Origin: Leptospira semungkisensis
GTDB taxonomy: Bacteria; Spirochaetota; Leptospiria; Leptospirales; Leptospiraceae
NCBI RefSeq assembly: GCF_004770055.1
Contig: NZ_RQEP01000005.1
Coordinates: forward strand, 1,426,001 to 1,490,000
Reading direction: 5' to 3'
DNA: 64,000 nucleotides
Positions 46,411-55,493 of this stretch are shown piece by piece (position 1 is the stretch's first letter; each line of letters begins with the position of its first letter). Below the pieces are notes generated by a model. The model did not search any database. It saw only the letters and a program-made list of their open reading frames with translations, and had not been told where the DNA came from. A program made the position numbers and the translations under genes.

Positions 46411-47073
46411 CTAAAAGCTGCCGATCGATCTGAAATAATCGGATAGAATTTCATCCACTTCGTTAAAAGGGAGAAAACCTTTCGTGAGGATCCCTCTGTC
46501 GATCCCATCCGAAAAAACCAAACAGGGAAAGCCTGTGACTCCCAAGATATACCCGTAATTGAAATCGTTTCTTGTTTCTAAAAGAGTTTCTTCTCTCTCG
46601 TAGACTTCTTTGAATTCTTCGGGAGAAAGGGATAATTCCTGGGCGATATCCAGATAGTTTTGGAAATCATTCGGATCCTTTCCTTGCGCATGAAAGCTTT
46701 CGGACAATCGATCCAGGTAGGCAAAGGATATTTTAGGATTTAATCTTTGGGCGGTAATAACCGCTCTGGAACCAGGTTCGGAATCGTATCGAATGGATCT
46801 ATTGTTTAGGATCTCATAATGGAAGGATCTCTTGGACATTCTCTCCACTTCTTTCCAGAGGTATTTGAGTTTGTCGGTGACTTCTTCCGTAAATGACTCC
46901 ACTTCTTGAGCGTATCTGAGTCCGCCTAAAACTAGGGTGAAGTCTATCTTGTCCGAGTATTTTTCTCTGATTTTTTCGAAGACGGGAGCGAATCCGTAAC
47001 ACCAAGTGCAGATTGGATCCGCCACATAAACGATGGAATGTTTGCCTTCAGGACGCTTGATTTCGAGATCCAC
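46411..47073 (-). CDS. DsbA-family thioredoxin-like protein
   Basis: 220 residues. Active-site motif C-T-W-C in 'YVADPICTWCYGFAP', typical of FrnE/DsbA-like oxidoreductases of the cytosol; no signal peptide is present, so an exported DsbA role is unlikely. The cis-Pro is in 'VTGFPCLVF'. The middle helical insert (about 65-170) is characteristic. Could act as a protein disulfide isomerase or glutathione-type oxidoreductase. Confidence 0.87.
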   Translation of the reverse strand: MDLEIKRPEGKHSIVYVADPICTWCYGFAPVFEKIREKYSDKIDFTLVLGGLRYAQEVESFTEEVTDKLKYLWKEVERMSKRSFHYEILNNRSIRYDSEPGSRAVITAQRLNPKISFAYLDRLSESFHAQGKDPNDFQNYLDIAQELSLSPEEFKEVYEREETLLETRNDFNYGYILGVTGFPCLVFSDGIDRGILTKGFLPFNEVDEILSDYFRSIGSF

Positions 47074-47111
47074 AGATAACAGAGATCAGTACACCTCAGT
47101 CTTTTCAAACG

Positions 47112-47139
47112 AAAAAAGGCGGGAGATTAGTCCCGCCTT
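47112..47139 (-). terminator. Terminator of the small 3-TM protein gene
   Basis: AAGGCGGGA (47116-47124) with TCCCGCCTT (47131-47139), and on the minus strand a run of T at 47112-47117. Confidence 0.88.
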
Positions 47140-47168
47140 CCATTCCTTTTTCGTTTAGGAGGATCCTT

Positions 47169-47459
47169 TTAGATTTCGTTCGGGTGTTTGACGTAGTAGA
47201 GCGACAGCCACACTACCCCGAAAAGTACCCCCGCGTAAGCTAGGATCGCAGTTGCAATGTCTATCATCGGAAGAACAGTTGCGATAGGTGTTACCTTAAC
47301 CGCAGTGATCTTCGTAGCTTCACCAAGAATTAGGAAGAGACCTCCCAATCCGATCAGGTGATAACGGTTCATTGCATCCTTTGATACTCGGGCAAACCGG
47401 GCAAACACAGGAACAGCCAAAAGCGCTAATGCGAAGATGGTCACTGTATCCATGTTCAT
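47169..47459 (-). CDS. Small three-helix membrane protein of unknown function
   Basis: 96 residues; three hydrophobic helices (about 5-20, 33-50, 62-88). AAGGAGG lies 6 bases upstream of the ATG. It has its own terminator. No family recognised. Confidence 0.65.
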   Translation of the reverse strand: MNMDTVTIFALALLAVPVFARFARVSKDAMNRYHLIGLGGLFLILGEATKITAVKVTPIATVLPMIDIATAILAYAGVLFGVVWLSLYYVKHPNEI

Positions 47460-47938
47460 ACCTCCTTAAGGTACTAGGTTAGACCGCTAGGGGTTCTCTC
47501 TTATTTCAAAGTTTCTAAAAAATAATTTTAAAAAAATTGCATGTAATATAACGAGCGGTTTATATAGGAATTATTTTATACCGCTTAAGGATTAATTGCA
47601 TATACTTCTTTTATTTATCACAAAAGGGACAGTTTCTTTTTAAAGAGAGTAGTGGAGTATTAGTATTTTATTAAAATATAATATATTGATTTTCGTTTTT
47701 GCTCTTTGCTGTGTTTTCTTTCGTGTGGGCCGTTATTCGTGGTGAATAGATGCGTATGTTGATCTAGAGTAAATCGATATAGTGCAAAGAAGAGAGTATT
47801 TCGTCTCTATAGGTTACGCAAATCGGCGGAAATTCGGCTCCTTCTACTAGACTCTAGTTTGAAAACATTCATCAAATCGTAATCCAAAAGAAAGAATTTC
47901 TTTGGACCAAACTGGGCCGGCTGGAAATCTTTCAGAGA
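47460..47938. other. 479-bp AT-rich intergenic region
   Basis: No ORF of note. An inverted repeat at 47554-47585 (AGCGGT ... ACCGCT). Further downstream it is AT-rich with poly-T runs, presumably holding the promoter for the peptidase gene at 47939 and that of the 47169-47459 gene. Confidence 0.55.
47554..47585. repeat. Inverted repeat AGCGGT...ACCGCT
   Basis: AGCGGT (47554-47559) and ACCGCT (47580-47585) are inverted arms around an AT-rich 20-nt centre. A possible operator for the minus-strand gene, about 95 bases upstream. Confidence 0.45.
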
Positions 47939-49084
47939 GTGGACGTTCTTTCATACTATCTGGAGACCTACGAGGCTTGCAGAAAGGCTTTCGTAACTTA
48001 TAAAAAGCAACTCAAGGCCAGATTTCGGCAGTTTCAATTCGAGACCTTGGAAATTCCGAAAGACGGAGGAGAGGTCGACACCTATTTTCTGGGCCAAAAG
48101 AAGGAACCGGCTAGACGGATCGTTGTGATGAGCTCAGGGATCCACGGGATCGAGGGCTTTGCCGGTTCTGCTTTTCAAAGAAGATGGATCGAGGAATACC
48201 TTCTGGACGAAAAGAGTCATTTTAAACTTCCTAAGAATGTTGACTTCCTTCTGATCCACGGAATTAACGCTCATGGTTTCAAGAACCAACTTAGGGTGAA
48301 CGAAAGGAATGTAGACTTAAACCGAAACTTCGCTTTGAAAAGAGAGAAACTGCATAAGAAGTTTAAGAATAAGAATTACAGAAAGATCCAAACCTTTCTG
48401 AACCCAGGAACTCCTTTTACGAATTATTTATTAGAGTATTCTCTCTTTGTGATCCGGTTCTTGGGAGTGGTCGCAAGGTTCGGCGCTAAGTATGTGATGG
48501 ATGCCGCGGTGAATGGTCAGTATGAATTCCCTAAAGGAATCTATTATGGGGGAAGAAAGCCGGAGCCAGTGGTTCGTCGTCTTCGTAAATTCTTTAAGAA
48601 GGTTCTAAAGCCTTATGATCAGATCTTGGTCTTGGATTTTCATACAGGTTATGGAGAAAGAAACGGTTTGAGTCTCATGCAGAACGCTCCTGCAGGTTCT
48701 AAGGAAGATAAGAATCTACGAAAAGTATTCGGAGACTTTGGCCTTTTATTGAACGAAGGAGAAGAAGACTTCTATCGTACTTCCGGTGATTTCACAGACT
48801 TCTTTGGAAAGATTTTTAATAAGGAAAAGGATTTCTTTCCGATCACAGTAGAGTTGGGCACCAACGGGAATATGAGCCTGACCGGCGCATTGAAAGGCAG
48901 TTTTTTAATGATCAGCGAGAATCGGATCCGTTTTAAAGGATCCAAATCCGAATCTTCTGCAAATCGAATCAAAGAAGAGTTTAGAGAGATGTTCTATCCG
49001 AGTAGGGAAGATTGGAGGCTAGCCGCTATGGATCATGTCTTCGGGATCTTGCCGGAGACAATCACTCGCTTCTCAAAGGTTTGA
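47939..49084 (+). CDS. DUF2817 zinc peptidase-like protein (M14 superfamily)
   Basis: 381 residues from GTG 47939. 'MSSGIHGIEGFAGSAFQRRWIEEYL' supplies the metal-binding H-x-x-E; 'LIHGINAHGFKNQLRVNERNVDLNRNF' and 'ILVLDFHTGYGERNG' complete the M14 carboxypeptidase-like site with a second His. No signal peptide is visible. Family members may cleave small peptides or deacylate; the substrate is unknown. Confidence 0.82.
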   Translation: MDVLSYYLETYEACRKAFVTYKKQLKARFRQFQFETLEIPKDGGEVDTYFLGQKKEPARRIVVMSSGIHGIEGFAGSAFQRRWIEEYLLDEKSHFKLPKNVDFLLIHGINAHGFKNQLRVNERNVDLNRNFALKREKLHKKFKNKNYRKIQTFLNPGTPFTNYLLEYSLFVIRFLGVVARFGAKYVMDAAVNGQYEFPKGIYYGGRKPEPVVRRLRKFFKKVLKPYDQILVLDFHTGYGERNGLSLMQNAPAGSKEDKNLRKVFGDFGLLLNEGEEDFYRTSGDFTDFFGKIFNKEKDFFPITVELGTNGNMSLTGALKGSFLMISENRIRFKGSKSESSANRIKEEFREMFYPSREDWRLAAMDHVFGILPETITRFSKV

Positions 49085-49160
49085 GAAATTCAATCTGGTT
49101 GAATCTCTACAGAAGAAGGTTTCGATCTCCTCTAGCCAATCGTTTAATTTGCAGATAGGT

Positions 49161-50924
49161 TCAGATGCGATCCACGATCATCAGGGTCACGTCATCTTCG
49201 AAATCGGATCTATGGCAATAAGTCCTACATTCTTTGATCAGTGAAGAGGCAGACTCATTCGCAGAAGACTGGGAATATGTTCTGACTGCAAGTGTCAAGA
49301 GATCCTCACTATATCTACGAGTTCGATCTGCGTTTGAATGTTCGGTCAATCCGTCTGTATACATTACCAATCTGTCTTGCGGTTGAAAAGCGGTTACATA
49401 CTCTTCGAAGAATAGGTCCGGGATCACTCCTACCAATTTTCCTTTGGTTTCTAAATGAGAAGAAGTGCCTTCTCCCTTTCTGTATAGAATAGGAGGATTA
49501 TGGCCTGCATTCGAATAACATAATGTATTTGTGCCTGTATGGATGACTCCGTAGAAGGCTGTTAGGAAATTCCCCGCAAGCTTGTTGTATAATGCAAAAT
49601 TGAGTGCAGTAAAAAATTTGGAAGGACTGCAAAGAGTGTCATGCTCGAAGGTCTCCACCACCGTATGGATCACAGTTGCAACGACCGATGCAGAAAGTCC
49701 ATGTCCGGAAACATCAGCGATTAGGATTGCGGATCTATTTTCGTCCAGCTTGATCACATTATAGAAGTCTCCACCCACATTATCATAGGGGAGATGCTGT
49801 AGTCCAAAATCCAATCCAGGTATGTACGGCAAGGAGGAAGGAAGTATCTTATGCATTACCTCTCTTGCTCTTTTCAACTCTCTATCTGAATCCATCACTT
49901 TATGGAATAGATTCGCATTCTTGATGGTTACACTGAGTCGATTTGCTATGGCGCCTAGCATTTCTAGATCGGCATTCGTAAATGCAAAGCCTGAATACTT
50001 ATTATTTACGCTGATAACTCCTAGAAGCTCGTCTCTATAGAGCAATGGCGCGGAGATAAGAGAGTTAGCCTCGAACTTATACTTAGCATTCTTGTCGTAT
50101 CTTGGATCCTCATCTAGGCTTTGGATCAAAAGGCTTTGCTTTTCCTCAGCAACCCAGCCGGAGATTCCTTCTCCGTAAGGAACTTGAATATTATGAATCG
50201 CATCTTCAGGGATCCCTCTGGCGGCAAGGATACGTAAGACTTCTAAGGTTGGGTCCGCGATATAGATCGTACCAGCCTTTGCCTCTAAAAATTCGAGTAC
50301 CTTATCTAATAGCCAGTTCCCAAGTTCGTGGATACTTTTTTCAGCTACAGTTAACTTCTCAAATTCGTAAAGTAGTCTTAGCTCCAGAACTCTTTTCTTT
50401 AAGGACTCATGGGTTTGAGCATTCTTGATCGCGATAGCCGCAATCTCTGAAAGAGAGCTGAGCACTTCAATATCAGAAGAGTCGAAGCTTCTATTCTGGG
50501 ATTTATTTAAAATTTCAAGTGTGCCGATCACCTTGTCTTGTATGAACAAGGGAACGCAGGCGAGTGATCTTGTTCTAAACCCTGTTTTCTGGTCTAGAGC
50601 GGGATTGAATCTAGGATCCGTATATGCGTCATCTAAAACGATTGGTTTCTTTTCTTTAGCTACCCAACCCGCAATTCCTTGGCCAGGTTCTAGACGAGCA
50701 TACTTTTGTATGATCTCTCCCTTTTCTCCCAAGGCTACCTCGCAATACAGAAACCCGTCTTTTTCTTCCAAAAGAAAGAGAGAACTTGCCTCGGCTTCCA
50801 GTAAATCCTTGGAATACAACATGATCAGAGGCAATAACTGGTAGAGATCCAGATTTGCATTCAGGATCGTACTAGTATTTAAAAGACTCCTGTATTTCCT
50901 GGCTTCCGGGTCGGTATTGGTCAT
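49161..50924 (-). CDS. GAF-GAF-SpoIIE/RsbU PP2C phosphatase
   Basis: 587 residues from ATG 50924; a longer frame to 51086 would overlap the divergent phosphoesterase gene and looks unlike coding sequence. Two GAF domains (about 30-170 and 195-345) are followed by a PP2C-type SpoIIE phosphatase: 'DVSGHGLSASVVATVIHTVVE', 'FLTAFYGVIHTGTNTLCYSNAGHNPPILY', 'LVMYTDGLTEHSNADR'. Such proteins dephosphorylate anti-anti-sigma factors; the partner is not adjacent. Abundant in Leptospira. Confidence 0.92.
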   Translation of the reverse strand: MTNTDPEARKYRSLLNTSTILNANLDLYQLLPLIMLYSKDLLEAEASSLFLLEEKDGFLYCEVALGEKGEIIQKYARLEPGQGIAGWVAKEKKPIVLDDAYTDPRFNPALDQKTGFRTRSLACVPLFIQDKVIGTLEILNKSQNRSFDSSDIEVLSSLSEIAAIAIKNAQTHESLKKRVLELRLLYEFEKLTVAEKSIHELGNWLLDKVLEFLEAKAGTIYIADPTLEVLRILAARGIPEDAIHNIQVPYGEGISGWVAEEKQSLLIQSLDEDPRYDKNAKYKFEANSLISAPLLYRDELLGVISVNNKYSGFAFTNADLEMLGAIANRLSVTIKNANLFHKVMDSDRELKRAREVMHKILPSSLPYIPGLDFGLQHLPYDNVGGDFYNVIKLDENRSAILIADVSGHGLSASVVATVIHTVVETFEHDTLCSPSKFFTALNFALYNKLAGNFLTAFYGVIHTGTNTLCYSNAGHNPPILYRKGEGTSSHLETKGKLVGVIPDLFFEEYVTAFQPQDRLVMYTDGLTEHSNADRTRRYSEDLLTLAVRTYSQSSANESASSLIKECRTYCHRSDFEDDVTLMIVDRI

Positions 50925-51068
50925 AGATGGGGCAAGACTCTCACAGATCCTGAACCAAGTCAACGGATTGTCGTTTCTTTCTGCCACAAAATCATGGAAA
51001 GAGAAGGAAGTTGCGATTTTCGCGGAACTATGCGACCTTTTTTTGGTCGGATAGTAAGAGCTATTTGG

Positions 51069-52280
51069 ATGGAGTTCGATTTGCAAAGATTAGTGATTTT
51101 TCTCAGTGTTTTTACGGTAATACTGTTTCTTGGATATTCGTACGCGGCGAGTCGTCTCAGCGCTCCTTTCGAATTGAATACTTTCCAGTCCGTGCTTCTT
51201 TGGTGTGCCGTTGTTTTTCTGGTTCTTCTTACTCCGAGCGCATACATTCTTAGCTTGTTTTATAGAGAAACTCCTTGGCAGAAGTTTTGGGCCTACTCTG
51301 CTTTCACCACCTTGGGTTTCTCTACCATTCTAGTTTCTTTCGTAGTGTTCCGAGATCTTGGAAATCTAGTTTGGAAAGGAAGTCTCTTTATCTCGGATAA
51401 ATTGCAAGCGAGTGCCACGCAAACAGAAGAAGGCTCCGGATTCTCCAGACGGGATTTTATCTCTCGCTTCTCCTCATTCGCGTTACTCGGAATGGCGGGA
51501 GGATTGACTGCATTCGGAATGTACCAGGCAAAGAAAAGCCCTTCCGTTAAGAGAGTAAGCATTAAGGTAAAAGATCTTCCAGAAGGACTTCACGGCTTTA
51601 AGATCGCTCAACTTTCTGATATCCATATCGGGCCCACGATCAAGGGCGGTTTCCTCGAGGAAGTAGTTAGAAAGACGAATTCTTTAGGAGCGGATATGGT
51701 TGCCGTTACGGGAGATCTCGTAGATGGAACAGTAGGAATGCTGCGCGATCATGTGAGTCCTCTAAAAGGACTGAAATCCAAACATGGAACCTTCTTCGTG
51801 ACCGGAAACCATGAGTATTATTCCGGAGTTCTGGCTTGGATCCGAGAGCTGGAAGAAATGGGTATCCATGTTCTATTAAATCAAAATAAATTACTAGAAC
51901 ATAATGGAGCTACGATTGCAGTCGCAGGAGTGACGGATTATAAGGCTCATACAATCATACCTGGACATAGGACAGACCCTAAGCAAGCCTCTCAAGGTAC
52001 GGAGAATGCTCATTACAAACTTCTACTTGCACATCAACCGAATTCGGTCTTCGAAGCTGCAAAGGCAGGATTTGATCTTCAACTTTCCGGCCATACTCAT
52101 GGGGGACAATATTTCCCAGGGAATGTGTTCATTCATCTTTTCCAAAAATTCGTAGCTGGTTTAAGTGAGTGGGAAGGGACGCAATTGTATGTGAGTCGCG
52201 GGACTGGATATTGGGGACCACCTCTCCGAATCGGAGCTCCTTCCGAGATCACAGTCTTGGTATTAGAAAAACATTCCTAG
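51069..52280 (+). CDS. Membrane metallophosphoesterase (YkuE/YaeI-like)
   Basis: 403 residues from ATG 51069; ATG 51030 and 50994 are alternatives. Four N-terminal hydrophobic segments, then a Tat-like 'SRRDFISRFSSFALLGMAGG' linker and a calcineurin-like domain: 'KIAQLSDIHIGP', 'DMVAVTGDLVDG', 'FFVTGNHEYYSG', 'LLLAHQPN', 'LQLSGHTHGGQ'. Metal-binding Asp, His, Asn are all present. In YkuE/YaeI/LpxG relatives the substrate is often a lipid or nucleotide pyrophosphate. Confidence 0.9.
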   Translation: MEFDLQRLVIFLSVFTVILFLGYSYAASRLSAPFELNTFQSVLLWCAVVFLVLLTPSAYILSLFYRETPWQKFWAYSAFTTLGFSTILVSFVVFRDLGNLVWKGSLFISDKLQASATQTEEGSGFSRRDFISRFSSFALLGMAGGLTAFGMYQAKKSPSVKRVSIKVKDLPEGLHGFKIAQLSDIHIGPTIKGGFLEEVVRKTNSLGADMVAVTGDLVDGTVGMLRDHVSPLKGLKSKHGTFFVTGNHEYYSGVLAWIRELEEMGIHVLLNQNKLLEHNGATIAVAGVTDYKAHTIIPGHRTDPKQASQGTENAHYKLLLAHQPNSVFEAAKAGFDLQLSGHTHGGQYFPGNVFIHLFQKFVAGLSEWEGTQLYVSRGTGYWGPPLRIGAPSEITVLVLEKHS

Positions 52281-52375
52281 ACTTCAGATAGTAAGCAAAG
52301 AGATCTCTATCTTTTCGTATTCGAATTGACATTCTGATCTACTGAGGCTCCTTAGTGTGAGTTTCAGGAATCAGA

Positions 52376-52957
52376 ATGCATATTGCTCGTATCTCTAAAT
52401 TTTTTGTTTCTTCCATTCTTCTTCTCTCCTTTTCGTTTTTATTTCTTCTAGACTGCTCTAAGCCCAAGCCTAAGTCCAATACCGAGATCGAGAGATTGAA
52501 ACCTAAGAAGAAGGTGGATGACAGGGACCAAGACGCGGATCTTTCGAACAGAGAATACTTCGATGAGGACGCGGACGGAAAGCGCATCGAAAGAAAACCG
52601 GAACCAGCTTCTCCTTCTTCTAGTTTGAGAAGTTATGCAAGTGGAGCTCCCGGATGTAAGAAGGGAAATTGCAAGAATGGAGAAGGTATCTATCTCTATG
52701 ATACCCGCGATGTTTATTCGGGAGGATTCTCCGGAGAACTCAGACAAGGTTGGGGAATACTAGCCTACTCGGACGGAGATAGATACGAAGGGAACTGGTC
52801 CGGAGATAGGAAAGCAGGTAACGGACGTTATGTTTTTAGGGATGGATCCATATTCAGCGGTTCTTTTACGGGAGAAGGAACCGGCAACGGTAACTATACA
52901 AAGAATGGCAAGTCTCGTAAATGTAGGTTAGAAAATAATAAAGTTCTTTGTAAGTAA
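52376..52957 (+). CDS. MORN-repeat lipoprotein
   Basis: 193 residues. Lipobox FLFLLD-C27. A charged linker (Lys/Asp-rich) leads to two to three MORN repeats: 'YSGGFSGELRQGWGILAYSDG', 'YEGNWSGDRKAGNGRYVFRDG', 'FSGSFTGEGTGNGNYTKNG'. MORN repeats bind membranes or proteins. Single gene; the partner is unknown. Confidence 0.88.
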   Translation: MHIARISKFFVSSILLLSFSFLFLLDCSKPKPKSNTEIERLKPKKKVDDRDQDADLSNREYFDEDADGKRIERKPEPASPSSSLRSYASGAPGCKKGNCKNGEGIYLYDTRDVYSGGFSGELRQGWGILAYSDGDRYEGNWSGDRKAGNGRYVFRDGSIFSGSFTGEGTGNGNYTKNGKSRKCRLENNKVLCK

Positions 52958-53065
52958 CCCGGTCATTAATAAACGTTTGTTCGATATAGAGATATCTTTT
53001 TTTTAAGTGCTCTTGCATTTCATATAAAGACAGATAGAATATCTTTCCGATGGACGGAGGTCCGT

Positions 53066-53494
53066 ATGGAAAGATGGCATGATTGGTTAGAAAATCATCG
53101 GGATTGGTGGATCGATTTAGTTCGTATGTATTTGGGAGGAGTTCTTGTCTATAAAGGACTGCAGTTCCTCGCGGATACGGATTCATTGATCCGATTGATG
53201 GAATTGAATAACGCTCCCTATGCTTCTACATTGCTCGCTCACTACATAGTGATCGCGCATATTTGCGGAGGAGTATTGTTATTGTTAGGACTTCTGACTA
53301 GATTCTCGGCGATGTTGCAATTGCCTGTATTAGTCGGCGCTGTTCTATTCATCCATGCAAGAGAAGGATTTGTATCTCCAGGATCGAATCTACCTTATGC
53401 TTCCATGATACTACTGCTACTTTTGCATTTTTCTTTATATGGATCGGGCCGTATCTCCGCCGATTTCTATATAGAGACACACAAGAGCGTTTAG
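53066..53494 (+). CDS. DoxX family membrane protein
   Basis: 142 residues, four helices. 'WIDLVRMYLGGVLVYKGLQFL' and 'VIAHICGGVLLLLGLLTRFSAMLQLPVLVGAVLFIHA' are typical of DoxX proteins. Paralogous to the protein at 22235-22672. It converges on the haem operon; a shared hairpin lies between. Confidence 0.85.
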   Translation: MERWHDWLENHRDWWIDLVRMYLGGVLVYKGLQFLADTDSLIRLMELNNAPYASTLLAHYIVIAHICGGVLLLLGLLTRFSAMLQLPVLVGAVLFIHAREGFVSPGSNLPYASMILLLLLHFSLYGSGRISADFYIETHKSV

Positions 53495-53514
53495 AATTTT
53501 AAAATATTCGTAAG

Positions 53515-53546
53515 TTTAGATCATCCGATTTCTCGGATGATCTAAA
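53515..53546. terminator. Bidirectional hairpin between DoxX and hmuS
   Basis: TTTAGATCATCCGA (53515-53528) and TCGGATGATCTAAA (53533-53546): a perfect 14-bp stem with a TTTC loop. T-runs are short on both sides, but the position between convergent genes fits a shared terminator. Confidence 0.75.
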
Positions 53547-53556
53547 TCGCTCTTAT

Positions 53557-54648
53557 TTACGCAGAGACGGAAGAGGAGAGACTGTCTAGTATTCCTATCC
53601 AATCCGTTCTTTCCGGCTGTCCCGGTTTTCTTTTTCCGAAAAATTGCACGATCAATTCTCCGTTCTCGTCATAGACTTCTATAGAATGAATTGTTCCATC
53701 GTTGGAGGGTTTTTCCACGATCCAGGAACTTGAGATCAGATCGGATCTAAGATGCAGATTGAATTCAGGATCTAATACATTCCACCAACTTTCCAAAACC
53801 TTAATATTTGTGATTTCTCCTGTATGGATCTGAATGGCTCCTTGGTTTCCTACGAATACCATGATAGGAATTCTATCCAAGGAAGCTAGTTCTAACATTT
53901 TTAGGACCAATGAGGAGTCTAGCTTGCGACTAAATTTTCCTTCTGCCAATTCCATGGATTGGATTCTGGATACTCCATGTTTTCTTAATAAAGGAAAGAA
54001 TTCATGAGTGTCTTTTAATCTTCCCCAATCCATAAGGAATTGCTCCTTGGTCTCGGCATTGATCTCTTTCTTAGGCAAAGAAGAAGGAGAGAATACTTCT
54101 TTAGGAAGGAGTAGTGAGTCTGTGAGAGGATTCTTTTTGGAAAATTCGGATCTTAGATCCTCCCAGGCCTTTATATTAGATCTCTCTGTTAGAAAAATCT
54201 TATGTACTGCATCTCCTTTTGCGTCAAAGAATTGAAAGGATCTTTGGACTCCTTCCTTTTTGGATTCTTCTACCGCAAAACCGAATTTCCAAGCACCTGG
54301 AAATAGTCTGAGATCGATATCAGGGCCTACGACTAGAATGTTTCCGGGGCCGGAACTGACTTCTTCGAAACGACCCTTTCTTTCGTGCACGCAAGCCTCG
54401 TTTCTGGTCAATACCATGACGTATTCTAGGCTTCCTAATCTGGAGAATAGATCTCCCCAGTTTTCTTCCAGGCTTTTTACTTTCGGAAAGTCTTGTTCTT
54501 CTGTGATCTCAGAGGAAGCGAGTAGGTCTGCCTCAGAAATATTCAAGCGAGAGGCGATATCTCTCATTCTTAAGCGTGGTTCTGACTCTCTTAAAGTCTT
54601 CCAGGCTTGGATCAGTTTTTTTGCGTTCGACGATTCGATGGCGGACAT
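53557..54648 (-). CDS. hmuS: Hemin-degrading factor (HemS/HmuS-like)
   Basis: 363 residues, the family's usual 340-370. Twin duplicated lobes, each starting with a 'R-x-R-D-A-x-L' motif: 'LRMRDIASRLNISEADLLASS', and 'GRLKDTHEFFPLLRKHGVSRIQSMELAEGKFSRKL' in lobe 2. The conserved His in 'VGNQGAIQIHTGEITNIKV' is the haem-ligand position. It receives haem from the ABC importer in the cytosol and stores it or degrades it. 17 bases after hmuV. Confidence 0.9.
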   Translation of the reverse strand: MSAIESSNAKKLIQAWKTLRESEPRLRMRDIASRLNISEADLLASSEITEEQDFPKVKSLEENWGDLFSRLGSLEYVMVLTRNEACVHERKGRFEEVSSGPGNILVVGPDIDLRLFPGAWKFGFAVEESKKEGVQRSFQFFDAKGDAVHKIFLTERSNIKAWEDLRSEFSKKNPLTDSLLLPKEVFSPSSLPKKEINAETKEQFLMDWGRLKDTHEFFPLLRKHGVSRIQSMELAEGKFSRKLDSSLVLKMLELASLDRIPIMVFVGNQGAIQIHTGEITNIKVLESWWNVLDPEFNLHLRSDLISSSWIVEKPSNDGTIHSIEVYDENGELIVQFFGKRKPGQPERTDWIGILDSLSSSVSA

Positions 54649-54665
54649 TTTTTTCGTGCTCCTTA

Positions 54666-55493
54666 TTAGCTAGATTTATATATTAAGTTTTCTTGAATTT
54701 CATTTCTGGCAGGTCCTAAGGGAAGAAGATAGAAGCCTCCCTCTGGAAATGATATGCGTTTCGTTCTGAGGCGAAAATGTTCGAGAACGAAATCTTCCTC
54801 CAGGACCAGATCTGGAGTTCCATCGGCTACCAGTTTACCTTCTTTCAGGACTGCGATCCGATCCGCATACCGTAGAGCTAAGTTTAGATCGTGAAGGATA
54901 CATAGTACTCCTCTTCCTCTCTTGCTTAGATTCTTTGCATTTTCTAATAATGAATGAAGTCGATTCGGATCCAGAGATGATCCAGGCTCGTCCAAGAGGA
55001 CGTATCTTTCTCTCACAGGAGGATCCATATCTTGCAGAATGACTCTTGCCATCTGGGTTCTTTGCTTCTCTCCCCCTGAAAGTTTATTATAAATTTGGAA
55101 TCTTTCTCTTTCTCCTAAATCAACTTCTTCGAACGCTCTCGAAGACATTCTGTCCTCTTCTTCTTTCGAAACCCTGAGCTGAAAAGAGGATCTGCCCATT
55201 CGAACAATCTCATCCGCTAAGAATGGAAAATGGATCTCAGTTTCTTGAGAGAGAACGGATCTACGAACGGCCAATTCTTCCGGAGAGAAAGAAGAGATGG
55301 GAACTCCATCAAGCAGTGCAAATCCCTGGTCTGGAGAGATCTCTCCCGATAAAAGTCTGAGTAGAGTGGATTTTCCTGCTCCATTCGGACCGAGTATGAC
55401 TAAGAATTCTCCTGGATACAAACTCAGATTGATCTCGGAAAGTAGAAGTCTTCCTCCTCGGGCCAAGGAAACGTTAGATAGCACTAAGCTCAT
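54666..55493 (-). CDS. hmuV: Haem ABC transporter ATPase
   Basis: 275 residues. Walker A 'GPNGAGKSTLLRLLSG', signature 'LSGGEKQRTQMARVIL', Walker B 'YVLLDEPGSSLD', D-loop and H-loop 'CILHDLNLALRYADRI'. Overlaps hmuU by 4 bases (ATGA). Powers haem import with HmuU. Confidence 0.93.
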   Translation of the reverse strand: MSLVLSNVSLARGGRLLLSEINLSLYPGEFLVILGPNGAGKSTLLRLLSGEISPDQGFALLDGVPISSFSPEELAVRRSVLSQETEIHFPFLADEIVRMGRSSFQLRVSKEEEDRMSSRAFEEVDLGERERFQIYNKLSGGEKQRTQMARVILQDMDPPVRERYVLLDEPGSSLDPNRLHSLLENAKNLSKRGRGVLCILHDLNLALRYADRIAVLKEGKLVADGTPDLVLEEDFVLEHFRLRTKRISFPEGGFYLLPLGPARNEIQENLIYKSS

